From NCBI RefSeq assembly GCF_046244385.1, contig NZ_CP176366.1:186001-250000 (forward strand): 64,000 nt of DNA, read 5' to 3'. The DNA comes from Methanospirillum stamsii. Lineage in GTDB: Archaea > Halobacteriota > Methanomicrobia > Methanomicrobiales > Methanospirillaceae. Below the pieces are notes generated by a model. That model saw only the letters and a program-made list of their open reading frames with translations. It did not search any database and was not told the origin of the DNA. The translations under genes and the position numbers were made by a program. Positions within the stretch are counted from its first letter, which is position 1; the number at the start of each line of letters is the position of its first letter. Shown here piece after piece: positions 55,594-63,815 of the stretch.

Positions 55594-56208
55594 TTAAGTA
55601 GAATTATATGCCGGAGTTGGGACCGGACGAGGTTTATAGGTTGTTGTTGGAACCGGAGTTGGCGTTTTTTCTTCTGTTGCACAGACATCAATCTCCGGAG
55701 AGTGGAGAGGAATAACAGATTCAGCGATTTTAATAAATTGTTCTTCCTTACCTTCTGCATCTTCAATAGTATCATAAGTACCGGTCACTGCAACAACATT
55801 CCCGTCAATTAATCTGATAAATAGATTTGAAACCTTTCCATCAGCATATTTACCAAACTCAGTGACATTATCCACACCATAAACCGGCTCGGTGAGATTT
55901 GCAATACCTGCTTTAGAATTAAACTGTTCTAAGTTTACCTTCAGATTTTCTTCAATGATAGTTGAACAGTTAGTATTCTGATAGATATGGATAGCAATAA
56001 CATTTGTAATGTCATTATTATCCATAACTCCGGTTGCCGGACCTGCATATGAACTCATTGCAAAATTTGACCAGTCGGAAGGCAATTTTACCACAAATTC
56101 GGCGTTAATAGTCTGATTGGCATAATCTCCGGAATTTTCAGCAGTGACAGGGAGCATTACTGCTACCATCAGGATACACATAAAACTGCTTAATCGAAAT
56201 AGATCCAT
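55594..56208 (-). CDS. Exported hypothetical protein with Thr/Pro-rich tail
   Basis: About 204 residues from ATG 56208 (MDLFRLSSFMCILMVAVMLPVTA), which gives a clean Sec signal; the frame continues 20 codons further up. The mature part is soluble with several N-x-T/S sites, the segment INAEFVVKLPSDWSNFAMSS and a repeated V-x-G-T-Y-D-T-I-E-D type strand. It ends in a TPTPVPTT...PVPTP linker-like tail, common in archaeal surface proteins. The family is not recognised. The 340 bp upstream (56269-56608) hold no gene. Confidence 0.7.
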   Translation of the reverse strand: MDLFRLSSFMCILMVAVMLPVTAENSGDYANQTINAEFVVKLPSDWSNFAMSSYAGPATGVMDNNDITNVIAIHIYQNTNCSTIIEENLKVNLEQFNSKAGIANLTEPVYGVDNVTEFGKYADGKVSNLFIRLIDGNVVAVTGTYDTIEDAEGKEEQFIKIAESVIPLHSPEIDVCATEEKTPTPVPTTTYKPRPVPTPAYNST

Positions 56209-56608
56209 ATCACAACGTACGGTTCTAACGATAATGAATTTTCTGGTGTGAAAATACAGACATGCCATTATTTTAAATAAACCTGATTAACCCAAAAAAT
56301 ACTGATGAATGTTATCAATACATGAAATCTCCCGCGTTCCATAACTACAACTTTCGTATGATCCTCAATATAACACGAAATAATCCTTGAATTCTCACAA
56401 TTTCTGTAATATTTTAACAGTTAGAAAAACCCGGATTAATAAAACCAATTACCTAAATTTTTTTTAAAAAGAATTTCTGTATCTAATTATTTTGTGATTA
56501 TCAGTAGGAACTATGGATTTCTGAATTTTCATTTTCATTATTCGTTACGGCTAATTTAATATAGGTAGACGTAAAAGTTTAGATGAGACTAAAATTATTA
56601 GGTGAATC

Positions 56609-56851
56609 ATGTCCATCATCACAGTCGAACAACTCCCCCCCGGATCTTCAGGAATTGTATCTGAAATTCAGGGAGAAACGGCAATTCGTCGTAGATTAAT
56701 GGAAATGGGAATATTACCCGGCTCCAAACTGACACTGGTAAAATGGGCCCCCCTCGGAGATCCCGCTGAATGCCAGATCCGCGGTTACAAACTGTCTCTT
56801 CGTCGTGCAGAGGCAGCATTGATAACGGTTGATACAAAAAAGGGGGAGTGA
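56609..56851 (+). CDS. feoA: FeoA-domain protein 1
   Basis: An 80-residue SH3-like FeoA domain (TVEQLPPGSSGIVSEIQG, RRRLMEMGILPGSKLTLVKWAPLGDP, YKLSLRRAEAALI). FeoA assists the Fe2+ permease FeoB, probably by binding its cytoplasmic domain. AGGTGA lies just before the ATG. Upstream are a TATA-like TTTAATATA at about 56554-56562 and TTAGATGA/TTAGGTGA repeats at 56579 and 56598. It is the first gene of a six-gene iron operon. Confidence 0.93.
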   Translation: MSIITVEQLPPGSSGIVSEIQGETAIRRRLMEMGILPGSKLTLVKWAPLGDPAECQIRGYKLSLRRAEAALITVDTKKGE

Positions 56852-56857
56852 GACACG

Positions 56858-57082
56858 GTGGTTCCTCTCAGTCTGATGAAAACCGGCGACAAGGTTGTAG
56901 TCAGGGCCATCCAGGGAACCGGACACCTTGCAAAAACCCTCGGCCAACTTGGTATCATTATCGGAATTGAACTAACCATTATCCAAAAAGCCAAAGAATC
57001 CGTAATTGTCCGTATCGGTGAGAGCAGATACGCTCTTGGAGCCGGAGCAGCCAGTATGGTTCTGGTTGAACCACAAATTTGA
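56858..57082 (+). CDS. feoA: FeoA-domain protein 2
   Basis: A 74-residue second FeoA domain with a GTG start and GGGGGAG ribosome site (VPLSLMKTGDKVVVRAIQG, LGQLGIIIGIELTIIQKAKESVIVRIGESRYALG, in parts). Two consecutive FeoA genes before feoB are frequent in methanogens. It ends 8 bp before feoB. Confidence 0.92.
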   Translation: MVPLSLMKTGDKVVVRAIQGTGHLAKTLGQLGIIIGIELTIIQKAKESVIVRIGESRYALGAGAASMVLVEPQI

Positions 57083-57089
57083 TGATCTT

Positions 57090-59078
57090 ATGAAAGATAT
57101 TCGCATATTACTAGCAGGTAACCCAAATGTGGGTAAAACGACCCTGTTCAACAGCCTGTGCGGTGTCCACCAACACACCGGAAACTATCCGGGAGTCACT
57201 GTTGAAATCAAGGAAGGAAAACGTCAGATAAATGATCATTCCCTTTTTGTATCCGACCTTCCTGGAACGTACAGCCTTTCAGCATTCACCCCGGATGAAC
57301 AGGTGGCCCGTGATGCACTCCTGACATCCAATCCGGATGCGGTTGTGCAGATTGTTGATGCAACAAACATTGAGAGAAACCTCTTTCTCACAACTCAGTT
57401 GATGGAGATAGGCCTTCCAATGGTAATCGCTCTGAATATGAGCGACCTTGCAGACGAGCAGAAGATTACCATTGACGCTGAATGTCTGGAAAAGAACCTG
57501 AAAATCCCGGTGGTCAGGATAGTTGCACGAAATGGAGAAGGGATAGAAAAATTAGTTGATACAATCATCCGGGTTACAGAGAAAAAGACACCTGTAGATT
57601 ACAAAAAAATTGAGTACCCTCATTCTGTTACAACGCACATCGCAGAAATCGGCAATTATCTGAGTTCGCATGTATCTCTCCTTGGTAAGTTATCACCCCA
57701 TTATGCCGCAATACGCCTGATGGAAGGAGATGAACACCTGGAAAAAATGCTCCATGATCAGGGACTCGTTATTCCATTCATCGACAAATGTGATCCTGCT
57801 GAACGTGACGGTATTGCAGAAGACATTCTTCTTGCCCGGTACCGGACTTCGGAAGAGGTAACAACCTGTGCAGTAAAATGCTCCATGGGAGCCGTAATGC
57901 CTGCCGATCTTATTGATCAGGTATTGACACATCGATTGTTCGGAATCCCAATTTTCCTTTCATGCATGTGGTTTGCCTTCCAGATTACCTTCAGTGCATC
58001 CAATCCGTTCCTTGTGGGGATTGAGTATCTATTCGGAATTTTTACCGAAATGATGAATGGTGTCGAGATGGATCCATTTATCAGATCATTCCTGGCTGAC
58101 GGAGTAATCGGAGGTGTTGGTTCTGTCCTCGTATTTGTTCCAAGTATTTTTGTCATGTTTATCCTCCTTTCAATCCTGGAAGATACCGGATACCTTGCAC
58201 GGGCTGCGTTTGTCATGGACCGGTTCATGCATTCGGTAGGATTGCATGGTAAATCATTCATTCCGTTCCTGATAGGATTTGGATGTAATGTTCCGGCCAT
58301 CATGGCAACCCGTACACTCCAAAGCAAAGCTGACCGGATAATCACCATCATCACCATTCCGTTCATGTCATGTGCAGCACGGCTCCCGGTATACGTCCTG
58401 TTTGCAGGAGTATTCTTTGGAGCTGCAGCAGGAAATGTAATATTCTTCCTGTATGTCCTGGGAATTGCTGTAGCCATCATATCAGCCATGATATTCCGTC
58501 GCTTCGTATTCAGGGACGAACCGTCCCCCTTCATCATGGAACTGCCACCCTATCGGAAACCAAGCGGATTGGCAGCAGCAGTTCACATGTGGTATAAAGG
58601 CAAGGAATATCTCAAGCGTGCAGGTATTGTCATCTTTGGAGGAGTTCTTGTAGTCTGGGCTCTTGCAACCTTTCCAGTCGGTGTGGAATATGGATCGGTA
58701 GACAGTCTTGCAGGAATCCTTGGTCAGGTTTTCCAGCCATTGTTCGCACCACTTGGATTTAACTGGCAACTGGTCGTAGGTCTCATCTTCGGATTCGTTG
58801 CAAAAGAGGTTGTAGTCGGATCTCTTGGAACTCTCTACGGCGGAGAAGAGATGCTTGAATCATCCCTCGCTGCCGACCCGACATTAAGTCCGGTCATCGC
58901 CCTTGCATACATGGTATTCGTACTCCTCTACTTCCCCTGTGTAGCTGCATTTGGAGTTATCAGGCAGGAATTGGGCAATTGGAAATGGACATGCATAGCA
59001 GTAGGCTGGGGAATTCTTGTTGCATACATCGTTGCATTCATCACCCTGCATGTAGGATCACTCTTCATTGGAGCATAA
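57090..59078 (+). CDS. feoB: Ferrous iron transport protein FeoB
   Basis: A 662-residue Fe2+ permease from ATG 57090 (MKDIRILLAGNPNVGKTT). An upstream in-frame start at 57006 lies inside feoA2. The G domain has G1 GNPNVGKT, G3 DLPGT and G4 NMSD. The helical domain follows, then about 8-11 membrane helices with the two Gate motifs (GFGCNVPAIMATR, PFMSCAARLPVYVLF). All features of a full-length FeoB are intact. It is the transport subunit of the operon; the following genes presumably assist or regulate it. Confidence 0.96.
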   Translation: MKDIRILLAGNPNVGKTTLFNSLCGVHQHTGNYPGVTVEIKEGKRQINDHSLFVSDLPGTYSLSAFTPDEQVARDALLTSNPDAVVQIVDATNIERNLFLTTQLMEIGLPMVIALNMSDLADEQKITIDAECLEKNLKIPVVRIVARNGEGIEKLVDTIIRVTEKKTPVDYKKIEYPHSVTTHIAEIGNYLSSHVSLLGKLSPHYAAIRLMEGDEHLEKMLHDQGLVIPFIDKCDPAERDGIAEDILLARYRTSEEVTTCAVKCSMGAVMPADLIDQVLTHRLFGIPIFLSCMWFAFQITFSASNPFLVGIEYLFGIFTEMMNGVEMDPFIRSFLADGVIGGVGSVLVFVPSIFVMFILLSILEDTGYLARAAFVMDRFMHSVGLHGKSFIPFLIGFGCNVPAIMATRTLQSKADRIITIITIPFMSCAARLPVYVLFAGVFFGAAAGNVIFFLYVLGIAVAIISAMIFRRFVFRDEPSPFIMELPPYRKPSGLAAAVHMWYKGKEYLKRAGIVIFGGVLVVWALATFPVGVEYGSVDSLAGILGQVFQPLFAPLGFNWQLVVGLIFGFVAKEVVVGSLGTLYGGEEMLESSLAADPTLSPVIALAYMVFVLLYFPCVAAFGVIRQELGNWKWTCIAVGWGILVAYIVAFITLHVGSLFIGA

Positions 59079-59081
59079 ACA

Positions 59082-59531
59082 ATGTCAAACACAACATACC
59101 CTCATAAATACCTCTATGGGTGGACAGGAATTGTAGCTCTTTCCACCTTCATCGCCGGCCTCTTATCAATACTTGAAGGAGCAGGAATTGCATTCGGGCT
59201 CTCCATCTTACCGGATATTCCGGGAGGATGTATCCTGGTACTGCTATCACTCATATTTGGAACTGCGGTTCTGAAAGGCAGATCTGACCGTCCGGGATGG
59301 ATCAGTTTTTCATATGTTGCAAGTCTCCTCCTTCTGGCATTTGCAGGATGTTCCATTCTGGTTGAAGGGGGAAACCTTCTCACCGCAATAATGGAAGGAG
59401 AAGAAGAAGTAAACCTCATCTCGATTCTTAGCCCGGCATTTATTTGGGCAGGAATCATTGCAATCCCCTTGTACATTGGAGTATCAAAACTCATGTACAA
59501 GTGTTCATACAGGAGTGATTGCTGTGAGTGA
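59082..59531 (+). CDS. Four-helix membrane protein of the feo operon
   Basis: 149 residues with four clear hydrophobic segments (about 13-35, 43-62, 73-95 and 112-135) and a C-terminal MYKCSYRSDCCE tail with three Cys. It begins 3 bp after feoB and overlaps the next gene. I do not recognise the family. A role as FeoB partner or as a redox/metal-sensing membrane subunit is inferred from position and the Cys tail. Confidence 0.75.
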   Translation: MSNTTYPHKYLYGWTGIVALSTFIAGLLSILEGAGIAFGLSILPDIPGGCILVLLSLIFGTAVLKGRSDRPGWISFSYVASLLLLAFAGCSILVEGGNLLTAIMEGEEEVNLISILSPAFIWAGIIAIPLYIGVSKLMYKCSYRSDCCE

Positions 59532-59886
59532 AGGTCTTGAAATCCTTCACCTTATCCATTCAAGGAAAGGATGCCTGCTCTCCGAACTGGCTCTTGAACT
59601 TGGAATTCCTACAAGTTCGGTCTCATCCTGGGTATCAATGCTATGCAGCACTGGATATCTTAAAAAAGATTTGGGAGAATCAGTAGATTTTTCCTGCAAA
59701 AAAAACGGGATGAAATGCTCATGCTGCAATTGTTCCTGCGAAAACCAGATTAAAACTAACGAAAGCAGAGTGGAACTCACAAAACGCGGACTCGCACTCA
59801 TCAGGAGGAAATGGGATGAAAAAACCGGATCAGAAGTTATCTCAGGCAATGGAAGATTACCTGGAAACAATCTATGTTCTCAGTAA
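59524..59886 (+). CDS. FeoC-like winged-helix protein with a dense Cys cluster
   Basis: A 120-residue protein with a GTG start at 59524 (AGGAGTGA upstream), overlapping the previous stop. An N-terminal winged-helix region (EILHLIHSRKGCLLSELALELGIPTSSVSSWVSML) is followed by a segment with six Cys within 16 residues (SCKKNGMKCSCCNCSC) that could bind an Fe-S cluster or zinc. A basic helix and a low-complexity tail end it. FeoC proteins of bacteria are also small winged-helix proteins with a Cys cluster next to FeoB, so a similar role is likely, though it is longer. It overlaps the DtxR-kinase gene by 71 bp. Confidence 0.72.
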   Translation: MSEGLEILHLIHSRKGCLLSELALELGIPTSSVSSWVSMLCSTGYLKKDLGESVDFSCKKNGMKCSCCNCSCENQIKTNESRVELTKRGLALIRRKWDEKTGSEVISGNGRLPGNNLCSQ

Positions 59887-61045
59887 AAACAAAGGGTACG
59901 CCAGAACTGGTGAAATTGCCCGCTCTCTTAATGTATCGCCCTCTTCCGTTGTTGAAATGGTAGGAAAAATATCCAGACTTGGATATGCTGAATGGAGACG
60001 GTATGAAGGTGTTTTTCTATCTCCTGAAGGCAGGATGAGAGGAGAAGTAATCCACATCCGTCATCAAACACTGCGACAATTTTTTGAATTCATCGGAGTT
60101 GCCCCGGATGTTGCAAACAAAGAAGCATGTATCATCGAACATGAACTCTCTCCGATAACCACCTCGGCAATTGGAAATCTGGTCAGTTTTTTAAACACCC
60201 CGGCAGGTTCACAAACGATTTCTGCACTTGAACTCTTTTTAAAGATTCAGGATTCCGGGCTTCCCTGGGAACATTCCAGCACTATCCAGGAGCCTGCATT
60301 TAATGAAATGGTTATTAAATCAGCCATTAAATCACAGGCAAATCATGATATCCTATCGGTTATCACCCGTCATGACCTCCTCAATACCATAACTGCACTT
60401 CACCGATATCTTGACCTACTAAAATCCATGTCTACCGGAGAAGAGATGAACCTGGTTGTTTCAAGGATAGAATCAACGATTCAGGCAATTAACAGACAAA
60501 TTTCAACCAGTTCAGACCAACTTATTCCAGGACTTTCAGGACAGAAATGGATGAATCTTGGAGGTATGGTGTCAAATGCAACAGCCATGTTAGACACAGG
60601 ATCTATTGTTATTGAATATAATCTGGGCTCTATTGAATTATTCGGAGATTCTTTGCTTGAAAAAGTAGTATTTAATCTTCTGGATAATGCAATCAGACAT
60701 GGTAGAAATGTATCACGAGTTGTCTGTGGATTTTCACATGTTGAACAGGGATTGATTGTATATATTCAGGATGACGGAAGCGGAATACCAGAAGATGAAA
60801 AACAGGCATTATTCAGACCGTCACAGAATAATACAAGGTCCGGACTGTATCTTGCATACCAGATCCTGAGTGCAAGTGGAATGCAAATCAGGGAATGTGG
60901 ACAAATCGGAGTTGGAGCCAGGTTTGAAATTACGGTACCGAACGGACTTTACCGGATGAAGGAAAAAGAAGAAACCGGATTGAAACCTATTTATTCAGAT
61001 AATTCCGTATCTGTAAATAAAACCTGCTTTTCTCAGGCTCAATAA
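59816..61045 (+). CDS. DtxR-type metalloregulator fused to a histidine-kinase core
   Basis: A 409-residue single frame from ATG 59816 with AGGAGG upstream. Residues 8-75 are a DtxR/MntR winged helix (AMEDYLETIYVLSKNKGYARTGEIARSLNVSPSSV in part). Residues 76-130 are its dimerisation/metal domain with candidate ligands Asp14, Glu17, His83, Cys105, Glu108 and His109; a Cys at 105 is DtxR-like (iron), Asp14/Glu17 are MntR-like. Residues 175-205 hold an H-box ITRHDLLNTITALHRYL with His186. The ATPase domain has N-box LDNAIRHG (Asn291) and G1 DDGSGIP, but a weak G2 box (SGLYLAYQI). It closes the feo operon and probably senses Fe2+; whether it acts as repressor, kinase or both is open. Confidence 0.85.
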   Translation: MKKPDQKLSQAMEDYLETIYVLSKNKGYARTGEIARSLNVSPSSVVEMVGKISRLGYAEWRRYEGVFLSPEGRMRGEVIHIRHQTLRQFFEFIGVAPDVANKEACIIEHELSPITTSAIGNLVSFLNTPAGSQTISALELFLKIQDSGLPWEHSSTIQEPAFNEMVIKSAIKSQANHDILSVITRHDLLNTITALHRYLDLLKSMSTGEEMNLVVSRIESTIQAINRQISTSSDQLIPGLSGQKWMNLGGMVSNATAMLDTGSIVIEYNLGSIELFGDSLLEKVVFNLLDNAIRHGRNVSRVVCGFSHVEQGLIVYIQDDGSGIPEDEKQALFRPSQNNTRSGLYLAYQILSASGMQIRECGQIGVGARFEITVPNGLYRMKEKEETGLKPIYSDNSVSVNKTCFSQAQ

Positions 61046-61064
61046 CTAAGAGCCAGATACTATA

Positions 61065-61079
61065 TCTTTTTTTGTTTTA
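61065..61079 (+). terminator. T-rich tract after the feo operon
   Basis: A seven-T run plus TTTT about 20-35 bp after the stop of the DtxR-kinase gene, consistent with archaeal oligo-T termination. Confidence 0.4.
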
Positions 61080-61245
61080 GTGTGTATCATTTTGTTTCCA
61101 GTTATGGTAGTGACGCTAATATTTTTAAAACAGCGATAATTCCGGATAAACAGAACAGAACCCGGGAGAGATCGAATAATCACTGAATTTCACCATAACA
61201 GATACTGATTATCGAACGAAGGAAAGGCAATCTGCTCTGGTTTAT

Positions 61246-61347
61246 TCAGGTGTGGCGATTATACGATCCTGATTGTCCTGTTTTCCAATGACTGCAAACA
61301 ATAACAAATGTTACCAGGAAAAGCCAGACAATAATGACAACCTGCAT
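61246..61347 (-). CDS. Possible 33-residue single-helix membrane protein
   Basis: MQVVIIVWLFLVTFVIVCSHWKTGQ... is a short ORF with one membrane helix, starting 6 bp after the stop of the ORF at 61354-61497 on the same strand. It lacks a clear ribosome site of its own and may be coupled to the preceding ORF. Confidence 0.4.
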   Translation of the reverse strand: MQVVIIVWLFLVTFVIVCSHWKTGQSGSYNRHT

Positions 61348-61353
61348 GACTGA

Positions 61354-61497
61354 TTATGATTGATTATCTGCCTTCTCTATCTTCTGATTACCTGTCAACC
61401 GGGTAGTGTTTTCTATTGGAGCATCCATGTATTTCCATAAGAATTCAGGGACAAGTTCCAAAGCCATCACTCCTCTGATTGACGCATGACAACCCAT
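61354..61497 (-). CDS. Small hypothetical protein with a perfect ribosome site
   Basis: A 47-residue ORF (MGCHASIRGVMALELVPEFLWKYMDAP...) preceded by AAAGGAGGT four to ten bases before the ATG, the best ribosome site in this interval. It has Cys3/His4 near the start and no membrane helix. The family is not recognised. The remaining 61046-61245 and 61498-61594 hold no other gene. Confidence 0.5.
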   Translation of the reverse strand: MGCHASIRGVMALELVPEFLWKYMDAPIENTTRLTGNQKIEKADNQS

Positions 61498-61594
61498 TTT
61501 ACCTCCTTTTTAACCGTGTTTCACCATGTATGCCGGAACCCTTGGATCGGATTACTATTAGGCCCCGGACATACAAGATGACTGTACATCTCGA

Positions 61595-61777
61595 TTAGAG
61601 CGGATCGGGATTTATTACAGACCCTTCAGTTTCACCCATGAGATGATGCATGTGCTCATCAAGGTTTTTTATATGACTGATAAGTGCCTCTAAATCACGC
61701 TGAACATGCTCAATGTCACCATGAACATGATTGAGTTCTTCTTTTAAATGTGTTATTAGATCGGATTTTTCACTCAT
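61595..61777 (-). CDS. Small coiled-coil protein
   Basis: A 60-residue protein from ATG 61777 (MSEKSDLITHLKEELNHVH). Heptad-like Leu, Ile and Val spacing along ITHLKEELNHVHGDIEHVQRDLEALI gives a strong coiled coil, with six His residues spread through it. The function is unknown; it may be an oligomeric scaffold or adaptor. GGAGCG lies just upstream. Confidence 0.6.
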   Translation of the reverse strand: MSEKSDLITHLKEELNHVHGDIEHVQRDLEALISHIKNLDEHMHHLMGETEGSVINPDPL

Positions 61778-61906
61778 TAACGCTCCAAACGCGGGATTGT
61801 ACCTCCCGCATACCAATTTTTATATTTTGGTAGTGATGAGAGGTGACCTAAAATTTTTTTGATATAGGGAAAAAAGTTCAACTCCGGATAAACTCACTCT
61901 GATTTC

Positions 61907-63196
61907 CTATGAAAATGGAATAGGTTCATGAAGTTCAGCAAAGATCCGGGAAACTTTTCCATCCAGACCAGGACATGAAGTGGCATACAAAAAAATTTTC
62001 TGATTCTTACCCTTACATTTCAGAATTAACGGATATCCGCTTACATGGTTCTCACCATAGAGCAGTTCATTGCAGATAGTCCTGATTTCATCAGGATCCA
62101 AAAACCATCTGCTAATATCGGTTCCGATGAGAAACGTTCGCGAAAATCCAATCATATTTTCTGTGGCAGCATTCACATCCCAAATAGTAAGATCATGAGA
62201 AATTGTAACCAGGGGATCGATATGAGTTTCAATGAGAGTCCGGTGATAGTGATTCACCTGAGATAAATCAGCCTGAATTTGTTTTTCCCTGGATACATCA
62301 CGAAAAGATTCGATTGCCCCGATGATGCATCCCTCAGGATCATACAGATGAGTGGACTTTACCCTGAAGGTAACCGGCAGAGGAAGACATGAATCCGGAT
62401 TGTTTACCTCTGCAATGATCATACCCTCCCTCTCTTCAAGAATCGTCCATGAGTCAGGAGGTGTCACTCCGGAATGAATAAGGGTATCTGCAACTGCTAT
62501 TTTTGATGAGGCATAAAACGGAATTTTTTCAGAATAATCTGATTTTCCGATAATATTTCCGGAATTTACCCCGGTCAGTTCTTCCATGCCATGATTCCAT
62601 GCAAGGACACACCCTCTGGTATCTATGGCATAAGCCGGGTCAGGAAGATGATGAAAGATAGAATAAATAAGCCGTTCTGATTCACGAATTTTTTCTTCAT
62701 ACCTGTTCTTTATGACAGCCTGATGAATGACATGAGATAGTTCTGTAAATTGTGCTTTGGGACTACCGCCTTTTCGGATATAATACGATGCACCACGGTT
62801 TAATGCCTCAATTACAACTTCTTCCCGTCCTCTTCCAGTAAAGAGAATAAAAGGGATATTATACCCGTTACTCCGCAGACAGGAGAGAAATTCAATACCA
62901 TTCACATCAGGCATATCAAAATCTGATACAATGGCATCAAAAGACTCTGATAACAGGAGAGAAAGACCTTCAAGTGCAGATGAGCAGCATATTGCTTCAA
63001 TGTTTCCGGATTTCTCAAGAAATAACCGGGCAATCTCAAGTAGTGCAGGTTCATCATCAACTATCAGAATACGATGTTTTCTCTTTTTTATTGTCTCCGA
63101 ACTATCAGGGGCAGATATTAAGGAGGAGGGAAAAGAGAGAGTTGACTCAGATATAATATGCTGTGACATCCGATCTAAATGAATCGTTGAAAGCAT
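61907..63196 (-). CDS. REC-PAS-PAS response regulator without output domain
   Basis: A 429-residue protein. An N-terminal tail of 40 residues precedes a receiver domain with the acidic pair Asp47/Asp48, phospho-acceptor Asp92 (VSDFDMP), Thr120 and Lys142. Two PAS domains follow (about 180-300 with GVNSGNIIGKSDYSEKIP, and about 310-429). No kinase or DNA-binding domain follows, a common single-subunit layout in Methanospirillum-type archaea. It may relay phosphate from kinases such as those at 4671 or 59816. The start could also be the ATG at 63169. Confidence 0.87.
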   Translation of the reverse strand: MLSTIHLDRMSQHIISESTLSFPSSLISAPDSSETIKKRKHRILIVDDEPALLEIARLFLEKSGNIEAICCSSALEGLSLLLSESFDAIVSDFDMPDVNGIEFLSCLRSNGYNIPFILFTGRGREEVVIEALNRGASYYIRKGGSPKAQFTELSHVIHQAVIKNRYEEKIRESERLIYSIFHHLPDPAYAIDTRGCVLAWNHGMEELTGVNSGNIIGKSDYSEKIPFYASSKIAVADTLIHSGVTPPDSWTILEEREGMIIAEVNNPDSCLPLPVTFRVKSTHLYDPEGCIIGAIESFRDVSREKQIQADLSQVNHYHRTLIETHIDPLVTISHDLTIWDVNAATENMIGFSRTFLIGTDISRWFLDPDEIRTICNELLYGENHVSGYPLILKCKGKNQKIFLYATSCPGLDGKVSRIFAELHEPIPFS

Positions 63197-63365
63197 GGAG
63201 TAATCTCTTTATTATTTGGTAAATTTAGAAAATGCCCAAATTTTTTTCGGACTATCGGAAATAAAAAACCATGATAGATCTGAGAATAGGGAAATAAGAA
63301 TGTCAATAATTCAAATAGTTTGATGATCTAACAATATGAAATATAGATAATAGGAGAAAGCAACA

Positions 63366-63794
63366 ATGGAAGATCATAGTACCTTAAAAGAAGAACTTAA
63401 TGAAAATCTCGTTGAATTTTTTGATCGTTTCACTTCCTGGGAATCATCAGTCATAGAATCCTCAAACCTGAAAATATCTGATGCACATGCCATTGAGATT
63501 CTCGGGCATTACGGCAGGATGAATATGAAAGATCTTGCAGGAAGACTCGGAATCACCACTGGCACAACAACAATTACCGTTGACCGGCTTGAAAAAGGGG
63601 GATTTGCCCAGAGAGTCAGAGCAGAACATGACAGACGATCCTATATTATTGAACTTACTGAAGAAGGAACCCAGGCTTATGAGGAACACCACCGGCACCA
63701 CCTGAACCTGGCTGCTGAAATTGCAGAGTTACTTGGAGATGAGGAAACCCGGACCCTGATTGTTTTACTAAAAAAGATAAACGAAAGGATCTGA
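63366..63794 (+). CDS. MarR-family transcriptional regulator
   Basis: A 142-residue winged-helix regulator: HAIEILGHYGRMNMKDLAGRLGITTGTTTITVDRLEKGGFAQR (quoted in part) is the MarR DNA-binding region, followed by the wing RVRAEHDRRSYIIELTEEG. GGAGAAAG precedes the ATG. It lies 21 bp upstream of a probable metal P-type ATPase and likely controls it. Confidence 0.87.
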   Translation: MEDHSTLKEELNENLVEFFDRFTSWESSVIESSNLKISDAHAIEILGHYGRMNMKDLAGRLGITTGTTTITVDRLEKGGFAQRVRAEHDRRSYIIELTEEGTQAYEEHHRHHLNLAAEIAELLGDEETRTLIVLLKKINERI

Positions 63795-63815
63795 ATCCGG
63801 AGCAGTGGGTAGATA

